64,000 bases of DNA from Ligustrum vulgare (GCA_963555705.1 OY743172.1:21885446-21949445), one strand, 5' to 3'. Counted from the stretch's first letter, positions 47,781-58,417 are shown. A program made the numbers and translations. Notes: generated by a model not told the origin, from the sequence alone.

Positions 47781-50700
47781 TATAGCGATCCAGAATTTTT
47801 ATGCAATAAATAATTATTTTAATATTTAGAAAATCGTGTCGCTACTATTTCATTTATTATTTTGAAGTCAACGCCGCGACGGATTCGTCTAGCCAAGTCA
47901 AGAAATATCGAATTGTTCGATTTTAAATTAAAATCCGAATTTCTAAAATTATGTTATTTTAATTATTTATTCAAAGTATTATTTTCAAAATCATTTTGAA
48001 TTCCAAATTTATTAAAATATCTCAATTTTCCTTATTCAAATTATTTTAAGTCCAAATACGTAATTCAATTTTTATATCAATATTTATTTATTTTCAAATT
48101 CATTTTCAGTCCAAAATGTATCTGTTTTAAATACGTTTCATAATCAAAGTTAGTCCAATATTTATCATAATCAAAAATTTATCCAACCTACATTTCCACC
48201 CACGATTTTTCCTCTATTCTAATGTTTCCCATGTTCCCTATTAACCATTTTCTTTTCTTTCTTTTTTCTTTTCAAGTCATATGCCTCCTCTCTTTATACA
48301 TCACCCCACAACCCTGAATGATTGTGAATCTTTATCATCATCACTGACCAACCCCACAACCCTGCACCTTTTTCCTTTATCGCCGAAAGTCATCTTCCTC
48401 CTCCCCTTTTATAGTCTAGCCCACACTTCTCCCCTGCCTCTCCAATTCAACATCCATTTCACAACCCATCTTCATCATCTCATCACCAGCACCAGCGAAC
48501 CACCAGCAGCTCCATTACCAACCTCCAATATCGATCACACAATAGCCACCATCACAGTTCACTACCCTCAATCACCATCACACAACTCAGTCACACCTCC
48601 AAGAAATCAATTCACAGCCAATTCATAAAGCCACGGTCAACCAGCACTCCTCAATCCAGCCATCGCCAACCATCTGCAGCAGCAACTACAACTCATAACC
48701 ATTACTCAAACAAAGAAACACCAATGGCAGTTTCACCGTATTCACCTAAGGACATCACAACAGTTATCAATTCAAAACCCACCACTGCCAAATTTGCAAC
48801 TAACCGAAACAGCAAGCCATCACTGTTTCATCACTGCAAAAAAATCAACATCACCAGCCACCATCTACACTGCATCATCATCAACAATCCATCACCACAG
48901 TTTATCACCGAACAACTAATTGGACCACCAGTCACCAACCTCCACAGTCACGACCTGCAACCCATAGCCGAATACACAAACCACAGGAAATCAATCATTT
49001 TCATCACGGCGGCCACCCAGCTTCATCACACCACCACCGCTGCAATACTGCCCAAGTCCGCGCACCACCGTAACCTCCGACCCAAAATTTCAACTCCACA
49101 ATCCCCAAATCAAAACCCAAAACAAAACCCAAAACCAAAGAAATAGAATACCCAAATACTTACCTCAACCTTAAGCCCTTCGCTGCCAGATTTAATACCG
49201 GAGATTAATCGCGATTCAAGCCTAGTTTAGCCTCGGTTTTTATCCCCATCTCACACCAAACTCTTTCAAAACCGGAACCCCTTCTTTGCCGCACCTTACG
49301 CCGGCACATCGCCGACTGTAGATCGGAGAATCAGATCTTCGCAGCCTCCGTTTCGTGAGAGTGAGAGAATGGTAGAGAGAGAGAGCTTGGATCGAGTTGT
49401 GAGAGAGAGAGAGTGAAATCGATATGAATGAGAGAGAGAGTAAAAGATCTGAATGATATATTTCCAGAATTTGCAAATCAGTCCCTGATGTTTTAAATTG
49501 TTTTAATTCAGTCCCTACTGTTTTAAACTCATCCATTTCAGCCTCAAAGCTTTAAAATGATTTACTTCAGCCCTTTAACTTTAAACTCTTTTATTTCAGT
49601 ACCTGCTGATTTACTTTTAAGCCCAAGTTTTAAAAGTATTCATTTTAGTCCCTTAACTTTCAAAATATCTATTTTAGTCCCTGAACTTTCAAAAGTATTC
49701 ATTTTAATCCCTCAACTTTCAAAACATCAATTTTAGTCCTCAAATTATAATTTATCATTTTGAACTATATATTCGATATACTAAAGTGACTTATTGGCTA
49801 AGACGAAGCGTACGGAGAATTTAAAGAAATTGAAGTCATTCCCGCTCAACTTTGCACTCGTCGGATTTGAGGTAGACTCGCACTTATTAATTGATTTAAA
49901 TTATGATTTCATATGAATGTCATGTGACTTGTGAAAGTCAATTTTTAAGAAAAACAAGTATGTTTTTATGAAAGGTAAATATACCTTATGTTGTTATGAA
50001 AAGTAAGTATGTTTTTTTATGAAAAGAAAATATACTTTATGTTTTTACGAAAAGTAAGTATACCCTATGCTTCACGAAAATGTTTTTTTGGATCATTGCT
50101 ATGAAATCAATCTACCAAGATTGTTTTGGGTCCCATATGATAAGTTATGATATGTTAAGGGGACCGGAGTTTTAGTAGCGCTACACATAAGAATTCTTGC
50201 CACCTAAGTTCGGTAACATTCTTGTGTCTCCTATGTTTATGAGGATTTGCCACGAAGTTCGGTAAAATTCCTATCTTTCCATATGTTTATGAGGATTTAC
50301 CACCTAAGTTCGGTAAAATTCCTGTCGCATATGTTTATGAGGATTTCGATCCTATCTTATGTTATGATGCAATTGATCCCTATGAATTTCAGAAAAATTA
50401 TGCTTGGTATACTTACTACATAAGAATTCTTACCACCTAAGTTCGGTAAAATTCTTATGTTTATGAGGATTTCGATTTTATCCTATGTTATGATGAAAAC
50501 TTACTGTTATTATGATTTTACTACATAAGAATTCTTACCACCTAAGTTCGGTAAAATTCTTATGTTTATGAGGATTTAAATCCTATCTTATGTTATGCTT
50601 TCAAAAGAAATTATGCTTGGCATAATTAAAATGTTTTATAAGTATATGGTTTTCAAAGAACTGTTTTCAAAGAGATGTTTTCAAAGAGCATATGATTTGC

Positions 50701-51233
50701 AAAATATGTCCCGTGCTGTAATGCACAATATGAGTTTTATCAAGAACAGTTTTATAAAGAAGCTCTATCAATGCCCGTTTTATAAAGAGCCGGGATTTAT
50801 GTGTTTAATCATCTTATAAATTAAATTAATTTGCGATGAGTCTACTGAGTATTTCCCCCATGAAATACTCACCCTACTTTTAACAGTTTTGCAGGTTTCG
50901 GAGACGGTGGCGAGCGATGAATGATGGTGGCAATAATCGTTGAACGGTTGAAAGTTTGACGTTAATGATTTCCGTATTTTCCAAACAATCGAATAATTTA
51001 GAGAAGTTCATTTATTTGAGAAATTATGATATTGGCAATTTCTTTACAATATTAATGGTTCGATTTACTATTTCAAATGGTTTCATAAATGTTTTCAATT
51101 TTAGCGGCCATTACAGTTTATTTAATGTTGCCAAAAATGAATTTCAATTATTTATTCCGCAAAAATATTATTCGAAAAAATTTAGACAGAAAATGACGTA
51201 GTGAATCGGGTATACGGAACTCGGGGCGCTACA
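47781..51233 (+). repeat. LARD 5' LTR
   Basis: Starts TATAGCGATCC (probably from TGTAGCG) and ends GGGGCGCTACA. ORFs of 98, 115 and 140 codons in it are repeated exactly in the other LTR and have low-complexity products (His/Pro/Thr-rich), so they are not called as genes. TTTAGTCCCT..ACTTTCAAA repeats lie at about 49480-49745. Confidence 0.9.
50190..50590 (+). repeat. Tandem palindromic repeats inside the LARD LTR
   Basis: About five units containing AAGAATTCTTACCACCTAAG, TTCGGTAAAATTCTTATG and TTTATGAGGATTT. The CCACCTAAGTTCGGTAAAAT core recurs each time, with inverted AAGAATTCTT / AAAATTCTTA ends. The same array is at about 56928-57328 in the 3' LTR. Confidence 0.8.
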
Positions 51234-51236
51234 AGT

Positions 51237-51248
51237 TGGTATCAGAGC
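51237..51248 (+). promoter_or_regulatory. LARD primer-binding site (tRNA-Met)
   Basis: TGGTATCAGAGC, 3 bp after the 5' LTR, matches the initiator methionine tRNA 3' end. Confidence 0.9.
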
Positions 51249-52085
51249 TAGTCTGCGTTTCTGTAGACTGGTAAAATTTTCAAAAAGAATTTTAAGAAAT
51301 ATTTTCCATTATAAGATTTTTATTTATGAAGATTGCCACTGCCATCATTTCGTTCCACCAACTCCGAGGTAAAGAAGTTTATGATGTTTAAAGTTATTTC
51401 AGTATTTCGAATACTCATTTTACTAATTTATGAGAAAGAATGAAGAGTATTTCGGATACTTATGATTTATGAGAAATAAGAATGTATTTCTTCGAAAATA
51501 ATGATGTTGTTATGCTTTGTCATAACTTATATGCTTTAATGTATGATTATGAGAAATTTTTAAGAAAGAAAACGAGTGTTGAGCATAATGGGAATAATAT
51601 GATTTTATTGAGAATTAAGTAATGGATATTATGTTGAGTTAATTTATTATGCCTCTATGTTGAAGAGAAATTTATTATGAAGTTTGGCTTTGTGAATAAA
51701 TTTTGGGAACATGATTTATGGCATATATTTATAAGTATGAGTAACTTTTGAGCCAATTAAGGTATGGAAGGAAGTAATATTGTGATATTGAAAAAAAAAT
51801 ATGATTTGAAATTTCTATGTTGAGGAATTATGAATTGAATTATGGGATATTTTGATGATATTGAAGTGTTAGAATTATTTTCAATATTTTTAGATCGTTG
51901 TGATCAAATGTGGAGTTATTTATTATTGTGAGTTATGAAGTATGCTTATGGTTTGGAATAAGTCCAAATTACAAGGGAGACTCTATCCAGAATTTTATCA
52001 TTTGGAATTAAGAGCATAATATGATAAGCATCCACTAAAGGAATTAAGGTTAGACATGCAAGATTATTTACATCACAAACGAGAT
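51249..52085 (+). other. LARD interior, non-coding leader
   Basis: No gag frame. AT-rich with repeated GAGTATTTCG-type phrases and many short stops in all frames. Confidence 0.6.
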
Positions 52086-52209
52086 TTAGTAGATGATAGC
52101 AGAGATTTTATTATTTTCTCATAAGGAGAACACACAAGAGTCACACTGGAAAGGAATACATGAAACACACGAAAGCATAAGAGATAAAACATGGAAAGAT
52201 CCTCAGAAT

Positions 52210-52440
52210 GAGAGATGTGTTTCCGGAGTAGCCGTATCCTACCACCTCTGATCTTTTGAGGAAATAAAGAAACCTTCAAAGAGGTGTGTTTCGAGAGTAA
52301 GAATACTCCGTAATCTACCACCTGGAATCTTTGAAGTACACACAAGATTTAAACATGAAGGAAATCCTAGTAAATGGAGGGGTGTCTCGAGAGTGAGAAT
52401 ACTCCGTACTCTACCCCCACCTATTCTAAGATTCAAAGAG
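52210..52440 (-). repeat. Three imperfect repeats downstream of the LOG ORF
   Basis: Three units of about 50-60 bp at about 52210-52262, 52280-52335 and 52376-52440. On this strand they share GTGTTTCGAGAGTAAGAATA, CTCCGTA.TCTACCACCT and a following GATCTTTGA-like end. GAGTAAGAATACTC and GAGTGAGAATACTC can form small hairpins. The third runs into the LOG stop codon. Confidence 0.6.
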
Positions 52441-53086
52441 TTAAGTTTACATTAACCGGACTCCATTTTCGCTTGATTCCCCTTCCTTGCGACCAATCTA
52501 TCTTAACTCCTGCTGGATCTTGTATTGAGATATATGACTGCAGCTTATCCAGTAGTTCATCAATAGTAGGAGCAGAAATAAGAAGCCTTCTGGAAAATGG
52601 AGAGATGAATCCCTGTTCCACAGCATAATCAAGAAAGGTTAACAAACCATCAAAGAAATTGTTAACATTCAGAAGCCCAATAGGCTTAGTATGGAGATCT
52701 AGTTGAGCCCACGAGGTAATGTTAAAGATTTCTTCTAAGGTACCAAAACCTCCGGGCAGGGCTATAAAGGCATCAGAACCATATAGCATACAAGTTATGC
52801 GTTCATGGATGGATAAGGTTTGAACTTCATGCCCTCGTGTTTTGCCTGCAACATCTACCAAAGGGACAGGTATAACACCGATTACTTTTGATTTCTCTGC
52901 AAGAGCAGATTGGGAAACGCAACCCATTAGACCACTGCTACCACCCCCATATACAAGAGTGATACCTTTTTCCCCCAGTTTCTTTCCAAGATCTACAGCC
53001 GCTTCTAGATAACCGAAGCCTTTCCCTACTTTTGATCCACAAAATACACAAATAGTTTTGATTTGTCGAAGTTTTGGTGCTTCCAT
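52433..53086 (-). CDS. LOG-like: LOG-family cytokinin riboside 5'-monophosphate phosphoribohydrolase
   Basis: A 217-residue intact, intronless frame. Enzymes of this family release active cytokinin bases from their ribotides in one step, in the cytosol or nucleus. The N-terminus ICVFCGS (12-18), the YGGGSSGLMG loop (46-55), the IHERI helix with Arg96, and the PGGFGTLEE catalytic motif (111-119, Glu119) are all present. SWAQLDLHTKPIGLLNV follows (125-141). Length matches typical LOGs, with a basic tail (GRGIKRKWS). It differs from common plant LOGs: the usual MHxRK is IHERI and LLEVITWAQLGIH is IFNITSWAQLDLH. Plant LOG genes normally have several introns, so this copy probably came via RNA or from a non-plant source. 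It lies antisense inside the LARD. A TTTAAATAG box is about 80 bp upstream and an AATAAA-like signal lies near 52115. An intact motif suggests activity, but this is inferred. Confidence 0.85.
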   Translation of the reverse strand: MEAPKLRQIKTICVFCGSKVGKGFGYLEAAVDLGKKLGEKGITLVYGGGSSGLMGCVSQSALAEKSKVIGVIPVPLVDVAGKTRGHEVQTLSIHERITCMLYGSDAFIALPGGFGTLEEIFNITSWAQLDLHTKPIGLLNVNNFFDGLLTFLDYAVEQGFISPFSRRLLISAPTIDELLDKLQSYISIQDPAGVKIDWSQGRGIKRKWSPVNVNLTL

Positions 53087-53157
53087 CTTTGATAGTATAG
53101 AAGAGAAAACTTACGAAGAAGATGTGATTTTGGGATGCCTGAACTATGAAATATGTT

Positions 53158-53172
53158 TGACTATTTAAAGCC
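53158..53172 (-). promoter_or_regulatory. TATA-like / shared box upstream of the LOG ORF
   Basis: On the minus strand GGCTTTAAATAGTC lies about 75-80 nt before the LOG ATG. A very similar box, CTTTTAAATAGTTC, lies before the neighbouring ORF. It could be a TATA box or another initiation signal. Confidence 0.45.
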
Positions 53173-53385
53173 GGAAAAATTTACTGTTTTTGATTGATTC
53201 TGAAAAAGTAAAGATTTACTTTTGACAAAATCAGCCCACTTTTGAATATTTTTATCGTATCGAGGCTGTCATCTTTCGGCGATTAAATATTTATTTCCAG
53301 CTTTATCAAACCTCGAGAAAGGAAAATATATTTTATTTCCAAAACGCGTGAAAGAAAGCAGCAAAATATTTTAAAAAGATTTACC

Positions 53386-53952
53386 TTATATCATTGCTGA
53401 ACTGCCAGAAGCCTCATTTTGTAAAACAGACTGGCAAACAGGATCTTTCGATATTATATTTTGGAGACTATAACGATTTTTGTCCTCGTTAAACTGAGCG
53501 TATAAGGAGAGAAGTTCACGTTGTACATAACCACTTGGGTGCGTCTCAAGAGTCAGTCGAATATCATCCAAAGACTCCTTACTCAGTCCACCCTTTATGA
53601 ATTCGATTTTATCATCCCGATTAGTAGAAGAATATCCTACTGATTTGCAACGTGTATTACAGTTCCAACGAGCACATTTGTAGCAACCACCCAGTCTTTT
53701 TGCTCTTCGTTTCTTTGCGAACGTGCTTTTGCCTAAACCAGGCATATGTTTTGGAAATGTTGATGGTAATTCACCAGATAGTCGAACCTTTGCTTCTATC
53801 AACCAGCGAACATCTTCTGGAATATCATGAGCCATTAGCAACCTCAATCTTTCGAGCCTTATTCTATAGATCTTTCTCAGATCATTCATAGGAAGACTGG
53901 AATAATACTTGCGAATGTTAGAAAGGATGATATCCATTGTTTGATGATTCAA
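53386..53952 (-). CDS. Basic Cys-rich protein resembling carlavirus-type nucleic-acid-binding protein
   Basis: A 188-residue intact frame upstream of LOG on the same strand, 299 bp apart. Residues 72-93 carry a basic segment directly followed by paired cysteines (GKSTFAKKRRAKRLG, then CYKC), with more Cys at 98 and 102. The order G(R/K)S..A..RRA..LG.C..C is the hallmark of the nucleic-acid-binding Cys-rich proteins of carlaviruses and related plant viruses, which bind RNA and can suppress silencing. The preceding IPEDVRWLIEAK also fits their N-terminal region. The C-terminal 80 residues (KIEFIKGGLSKESLDDIRL onward) are longer than usual. A second ATG at codon 6 is possible. No polymerase or coat gene is nearby, so if viral in origin it is an isolated fragment. 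It may instead be a plant zinc-finger protein. Confidence 0.5.
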   Translation of the reverse strand: MNHQTMDIILSNIRKYYSSLPMNDLRKIYRIRLERLRLLMAHDIPEDVRWLIEAKVRLSGELPSTFPKHMPGLGKSTFAKKRRAKRLGGCYKCARWNCNTRCKSVGYSSTNRDDKIEFIKGGLSKESLDDIRLTLETHPSGYVQRELLSLYAQFNEDKNRYSLQNIISKDPVCQSVLQNEASGSSAMI

Positions 53953-53967
53953 CCTCTTCCCAGCATG

Positions 53968-53982
53968 AACTATTTAAAAGCG
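53968..53982 (-). promoter_or_regulatory. TATA-like / shared box upstream of the Cys-rich ORF
   Basis: Minus strand CTTTTAAATAGTTC lies about 18 nt before the first ATG and 33 nt before the second. It resembles the LOG upstream box. Confidence 0.4.
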
Positions 53983-53989
53983 CAAAGGA

Positions 53990-54505
53990 TCTGAGTGAAT
54001 CCGCGTGATGTTATGACCAGCAAGAAAGCGCAGGATTATTTTAATGATAAGAGGAGACAAGAAGTAATGCGCTGTTAAATTTTATCGATAAAGGAGATTT
54101 GATTGAAGATTTGGAATATTTTCTTGGATTATGGGTACTGATATTTTGTTTTAATAATGATAATCTTGGTATAGTGTGATGATACAAAAGTAAAATGAGT
54201 ACCGTATTGAATCAGAATTCATACGTATATACAAGTGAAAGAAATACTTTGCAGGAAATGTGGTGACATTTAAGTATAGAATCTTAGTTTTGGGAGATAT
54301 TTGTTTACTGAATTTTGGGTTACAAATATTGAAAAGATAAGTTGATGATATTATGTTGATATGTTTGGGTATTTTACGTAGAGAAAATATTCAGGAATTG
54401 TTTTGATTATTTTGAGAATATTCGATGATAAGAAGAAGAGATTCTGATTAAGTATTCAGAAATTATAAGATTAAGTAAGTTTAATTTCGAGGACGAAATT
54501 ATTTT
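53990..54505 (+). other. LARD interior, non-coding 3' part
   Basis: No ORF. It contains TTTCGAGGACGAAATT near 54485, a phrase found at the C-terminal end of Del/Tekay-type polyproteins and probably a leftover of the parental element. Confidence 0.5.
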
Positions 54506-54518
54506 AAGGAGGTAAGAT
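54506..54518 (+). other. LARD polypurine tract
   Basis: AAGGAGGTAAGAT directly before the 3' LTR. Confidence 0.6.
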
Positions 54519-57500
54519 TATAGCGATCCAGAATTTTTATGCAATAAATAATTATTTTAATATTTAGAAAATCGTGTCGCTACTATTTCATTTATTATTT
54601 TGAAGTCAACGCCGCGACGGATTCGTCTAGCCAAGTCAAGAAATATCGAATTGTTCGATTTTAAATTAAAATCCGAATTTCTAAAATTATGTTATTTTAA
54701 TTATTTATTCAAAGTATTATTTTCAAAATCATTTTGAATTCCAAATTTATTAAAATATCTCAATTTTCCTTATTCAAATTATTTTAAGTCCAAATACGTA
54801 ATTCAATTTTTATATCAATATTTATTTATTTTCAAATTCATTTTCAGTCCAAAATGTATCTGTTTTAAATACGTTTCATAATCAAAGTTAGTCCAATATT
54901 TATCATAATCAAAAATTTATCCAACCTACATTTCCACCCACGATTTTTCCTCTATTCTAATGTTTCCCATGTTCCCTATTAACCATTTTCTTTTCTTTCT
55001 TTTTTCTTTTCAAGTCATATGCCTCCTCTCTTTATACATCACCCCACAACCCTGAATGATTGTGAATCTTTATCATCATCACTGACCAACCCCACAACCC
55101 TGCACCTTTTTCCTTTATCGCCGAAAGTCATCTTCCTCCTCCCCTTTTATAGTCTAGCCCACACTTCTCCCCTGCCTCTCCAATTCAACATCCATTTCAC
55201 AACCCATCTTCATCATCTCATCACCAGCACCAGCGAACCACCAGCAGCTCCATTACCAACCTCCAATATCGATCACACAATAGCCACCATCACAGTTCAC
55301 TACCCTCAATCACCATCACACAACTCAGTCACACCTCCAAGAAATCAATTCACAGCCAATTCATAAAGCCACGGTCAACCAGCACTCCTCAATCCAGCCA
55401 TCGCCAACCATCTGCAGCAGCAACTACAACTCATAACCATTACTCAAACAAAGAAACACCAATGGCAGTTTCACCGTATTCACCTAAGGACATCACAACA
55501 GTTATCAATTCAAAACCCACCACTGCCAAATTTGCAACTAACCGAAACAGCAAGCCATCACTGTTTCATCACTGCAAAAAAATCAACATCACCAGCCACC
55601 ATCTACACTGCATCATCATCAACAATCCATCACCACAGTTTATCACCGAACAACTAATTGGACCACCAGTCACCAACCTCCACAGTCACGACCTGCAACC
55701 CATAGCCGAATACACAAACCACAGGAAATCAATCATTTTCATCACGGCGGCCACCCAGCTTCATCACACCACCACCGCTGCAATACTGCCCAAGTCCGCG
55801 CACCACCGTAACCTCCGACCCAAAATTTCAACTCCACAATCCCCAAATCAAAACCCAAAACAAAACCCAAAACCAAAGAAATAGAATACCCAAATACTTA
55901 CCTCAACCTTAAGCCCTTCGCTGCCAGATTTAATACCGGAGATTAATCGCGATTCAAGCCTAGTTTAGCCTCGGTTTTTATCCCCATCTCACACCAAACT
56001 CTTTCAAAACCGGAACCCCTTCTTTGCCGCACCTTACGCCGGCACATCGCCGACTGTAGATCGGAGAATCAGATCTTCGCAGCCTCCGTTTCGTGAGAGT
56101 GAGAGAATGGTAGAGAGAGAGAGCTTGGATCGAGTTGTGAGAGAGAGAGAGTGAAATCGATATGAATGAGAGAGAGAGTAAAAGATCTGAATGATATATT
56201 TCCAGAATTTGCAAATCAGTCCCTGATGTTTTAAATTGTTTTAATTCAGTCCCTACTGTTTTAAACTCATCCATTTCAGCCTCAAAGCTTTAAAATGATT
56301 TACTTCAGCCCTTTAACTTTAAACTCTTTTATTTCAGTACCTGCTGATTTACTTTTAAGCCCAAGTTTTAAAAGTATTCATTTTAGTCCCTTAACTTTCA
56401 AAATATCTATTTTAGTCCCTGAACTTTCAAAAGTATTCATTTTAATCCCTCAACTTTCAAAACATCAATTTTAGTCCTCAAATTATAATTTATCATTTTG
56501 AACTATATATTCGATATACTAAAGTGACTTATTGGCTAAGACGAAGCGTACGGAGAATTTAAAGAAATTGAAGTCATTCCCGCTCAACTTTGCACTCGTC
56601 GGATTTGAGGTAGACTCGCACTTATTAATTGATTTAAATTATGATTTCATATGAATGTCATGTGACTTGTGAAAGTCAATTTTTAAGAAAAACAAGTATG
56701 TTTTTATGAAAGGTAAATATACCTTATGTTGTTATGAAAAGTAAGTATGTTTTTTTATGAAAAGAAAATATACTTTATGTTTTTACGAAAAGTAAGTATA
56801 CCCTATGCTTCACGAAAATGTTTTTTTGGATCATTGCTATGAAATCAATCTACCAAGATTGTTTTGGGTCCCATATGATAAGTTATGATATGTTAAGGGG
56901 ACCGGAGTTTTAGTAGCGCTACACATAAGAATTCTTGCCACCTAAGTTCGGTAACATTCTTGTGTCTCCTATGTTTATGAGGATTTGCCACGAAGTTCGG
57001 TAAAATTCCTATCTTTCCATATGTTTATGAGGATTTACCACCTAAGTTCGGTAAAATTCCTGTCGCATATGTTTATGAGGATTTCGATCCTATCTTATGT
57101 TATGATGCAATTGATCCCTATGAATTTCAGAAAAATTATGCTTGGTATACTTACTACATAAGAATTCTTACCACCTAAGTTCGGTAAAATTCTTATGTTT
57201 ATGAGGATTTCGATTTTATCCTATGTTATGATGAAAACTTACTGTTATTATGATTTTACTACATAAGAATTCTTACCACCTAAGTTCGGTAAAATTCTTA
57301 TGTTTATGAGGATTTAAATCCTATCTTATGTTATGCTTTCAAAAGAAATTATGCTTGGCATAATTAAAATGTTTTATAAGTATATGGTTTTCAAAGAACT
57401 GTTTTCAAAGAGATGTTTTCAAAGAGCATATGATTTGCAAAATATGTCCCGTGCTGTAATGCACAATATGAGTTTTATCAAGAACAGTTTTATAAAGAAG

Positions 57501-57971
57501 CTCTATCAATGCCCGTTTTATAAAGAGCCGGGATTTATGTGTTTAATCATCTTATAAATTAAATTAATTTGCGATGAGTCTACTGAGTATTTCCCCCATG
57601 AAATACTCACCCTACTTTTAACAGTTTTGCAGGTTTCGGAGACGGTGGCGAGCGATGAATGATGGTGGCAATAATCGTTGAACGGTTGAAAGTTTGACGT
57701 TAATGATTTCCGTATTTTCCAAACAATCGAATAATTTAGAGAAGTTCATTTATTTGAGAAATTATGATATTGGCAATTTCTTTACAATATTAATGGTTCG
57801 ATTTACTATTTCAAATGGTTTCATAAATGTTTTCAATTTTAGCGGCCATTACAGTTTATTTAATGTTGCCAAAAATGAATTTCAATTATTTATTCCGCAA
57901 AAATATTATTCGAAAAAATTTAGACAGAAAATGACGTAGTGAATCGGGTATACGGAACTCGGGGCGCTACA
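54519..57971 (+). repeat. LARD 3' LTR
   Basis: Matches the 5' LTR at a constant offset of 6,738 bp, and the five longest ORFs translate identically in both. Confidence 0.9.
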
Positions 57972-58417
57972 TTATTCGCCAAAAAAATAAACGTATGGAC
58001 GTTTTTCCACAATAAGTGTCAAACGTAGGGACGTTTTGTATCAATTATCCAAATATGAATGGGCTGCTTTTGATTTTGAAGAAAATGTCCTTGCATGTGT
58101 TAAATATTTATTGTTCAATTCTAAATTAACGGTGAAATGAGGATAAATTTGACGGAAATGATGTCTCCCACAAGAAAATGTAAAGATTGGGACGTTTAGA
58201 GTTTTGTGCTATTAATCCCTTCTAATGTCCAGGGTTTCTGCGATTGCCGGTTATCTCTTTTCTTCACCGGTTAGTTTCGTTGGCTATGACTACTCCTTTC
58301 CAACCAAAAATTAAAAGTATGCTTCCTCTCTTTTGTTCACTTAACTTTCTAGATCTTTCAAAGTCTTTGATCTTCATCTTCGCGTTATCAAAATCAGGGT
58401 ACAAATTTTGAGCTGCT

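Larger units (their letters stand above)
47781..57971 (+). mobile_element. LARD-type (large non-autonomous) gypsy-like LTR retrotransposon with captured genes
   Basis: TTATT is duplicated at 47776-47780 and 57972-57976. LTRs of 3,453 bp (47781-51233 and 54519-57971) are offset by exactly 6,738 bp and showed no differences in the segments compared. The 3,285-bp interior starts with a tRNA-Met primer site and ends with TTTCGAGGACGAAATT and a purine tract, phrases seen at the 3' end of Del/Tekay-type gypsy elements. No gag, protease, RT or integrase is present, so movement would need enzymes from another element. The interior holds two antisense ORFs, LOG-like and Cys-rich. Near-identical LTRs imply recent insertion. 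Confidence 0.9.
46569..58219. mobile_element. Foldback element interrupted by the LARD
   Basis: Left end GGGTTAATAGCACAAAACGTCC and right end, reversed, GGGATTAATAGCACAAAAC are inverted repeats. They are flanked by TTTTAATG (46561-46568) and TTCTAATG (58220-58227), an 8-bp duplication with one change. Inverted arms continue through phrases like AACGTCCATACGTTTATTTT to a centre near 47310. Without the LARD and its duplication the element would be about 1.46 kb. It carries no gene. The structure resembles MULE-type foldback elements. Confidence 0.75.

Noticed and set aside
48281..49146. ORFs of 115 and 140 codons in the LARD LTR (also at 55019-55884)
   Set aside because: His/Pro/Thr/Ser-rich, low complexity, identical only because LTRs are identical; no domain and no support as genes.
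49240..49536. 98-codon minus-strand ORF in the LTR
   Set aside because: Runs through GAGAGA microsatellite and the TTTAGTCCCT repeats; not protein-like.
51234..54518. Possible gag-pol in the LARD interior
   Set aside because: All frames were scanned through the supplied translations; no protease, RT, RNase H or integrase motif is present on either strand.
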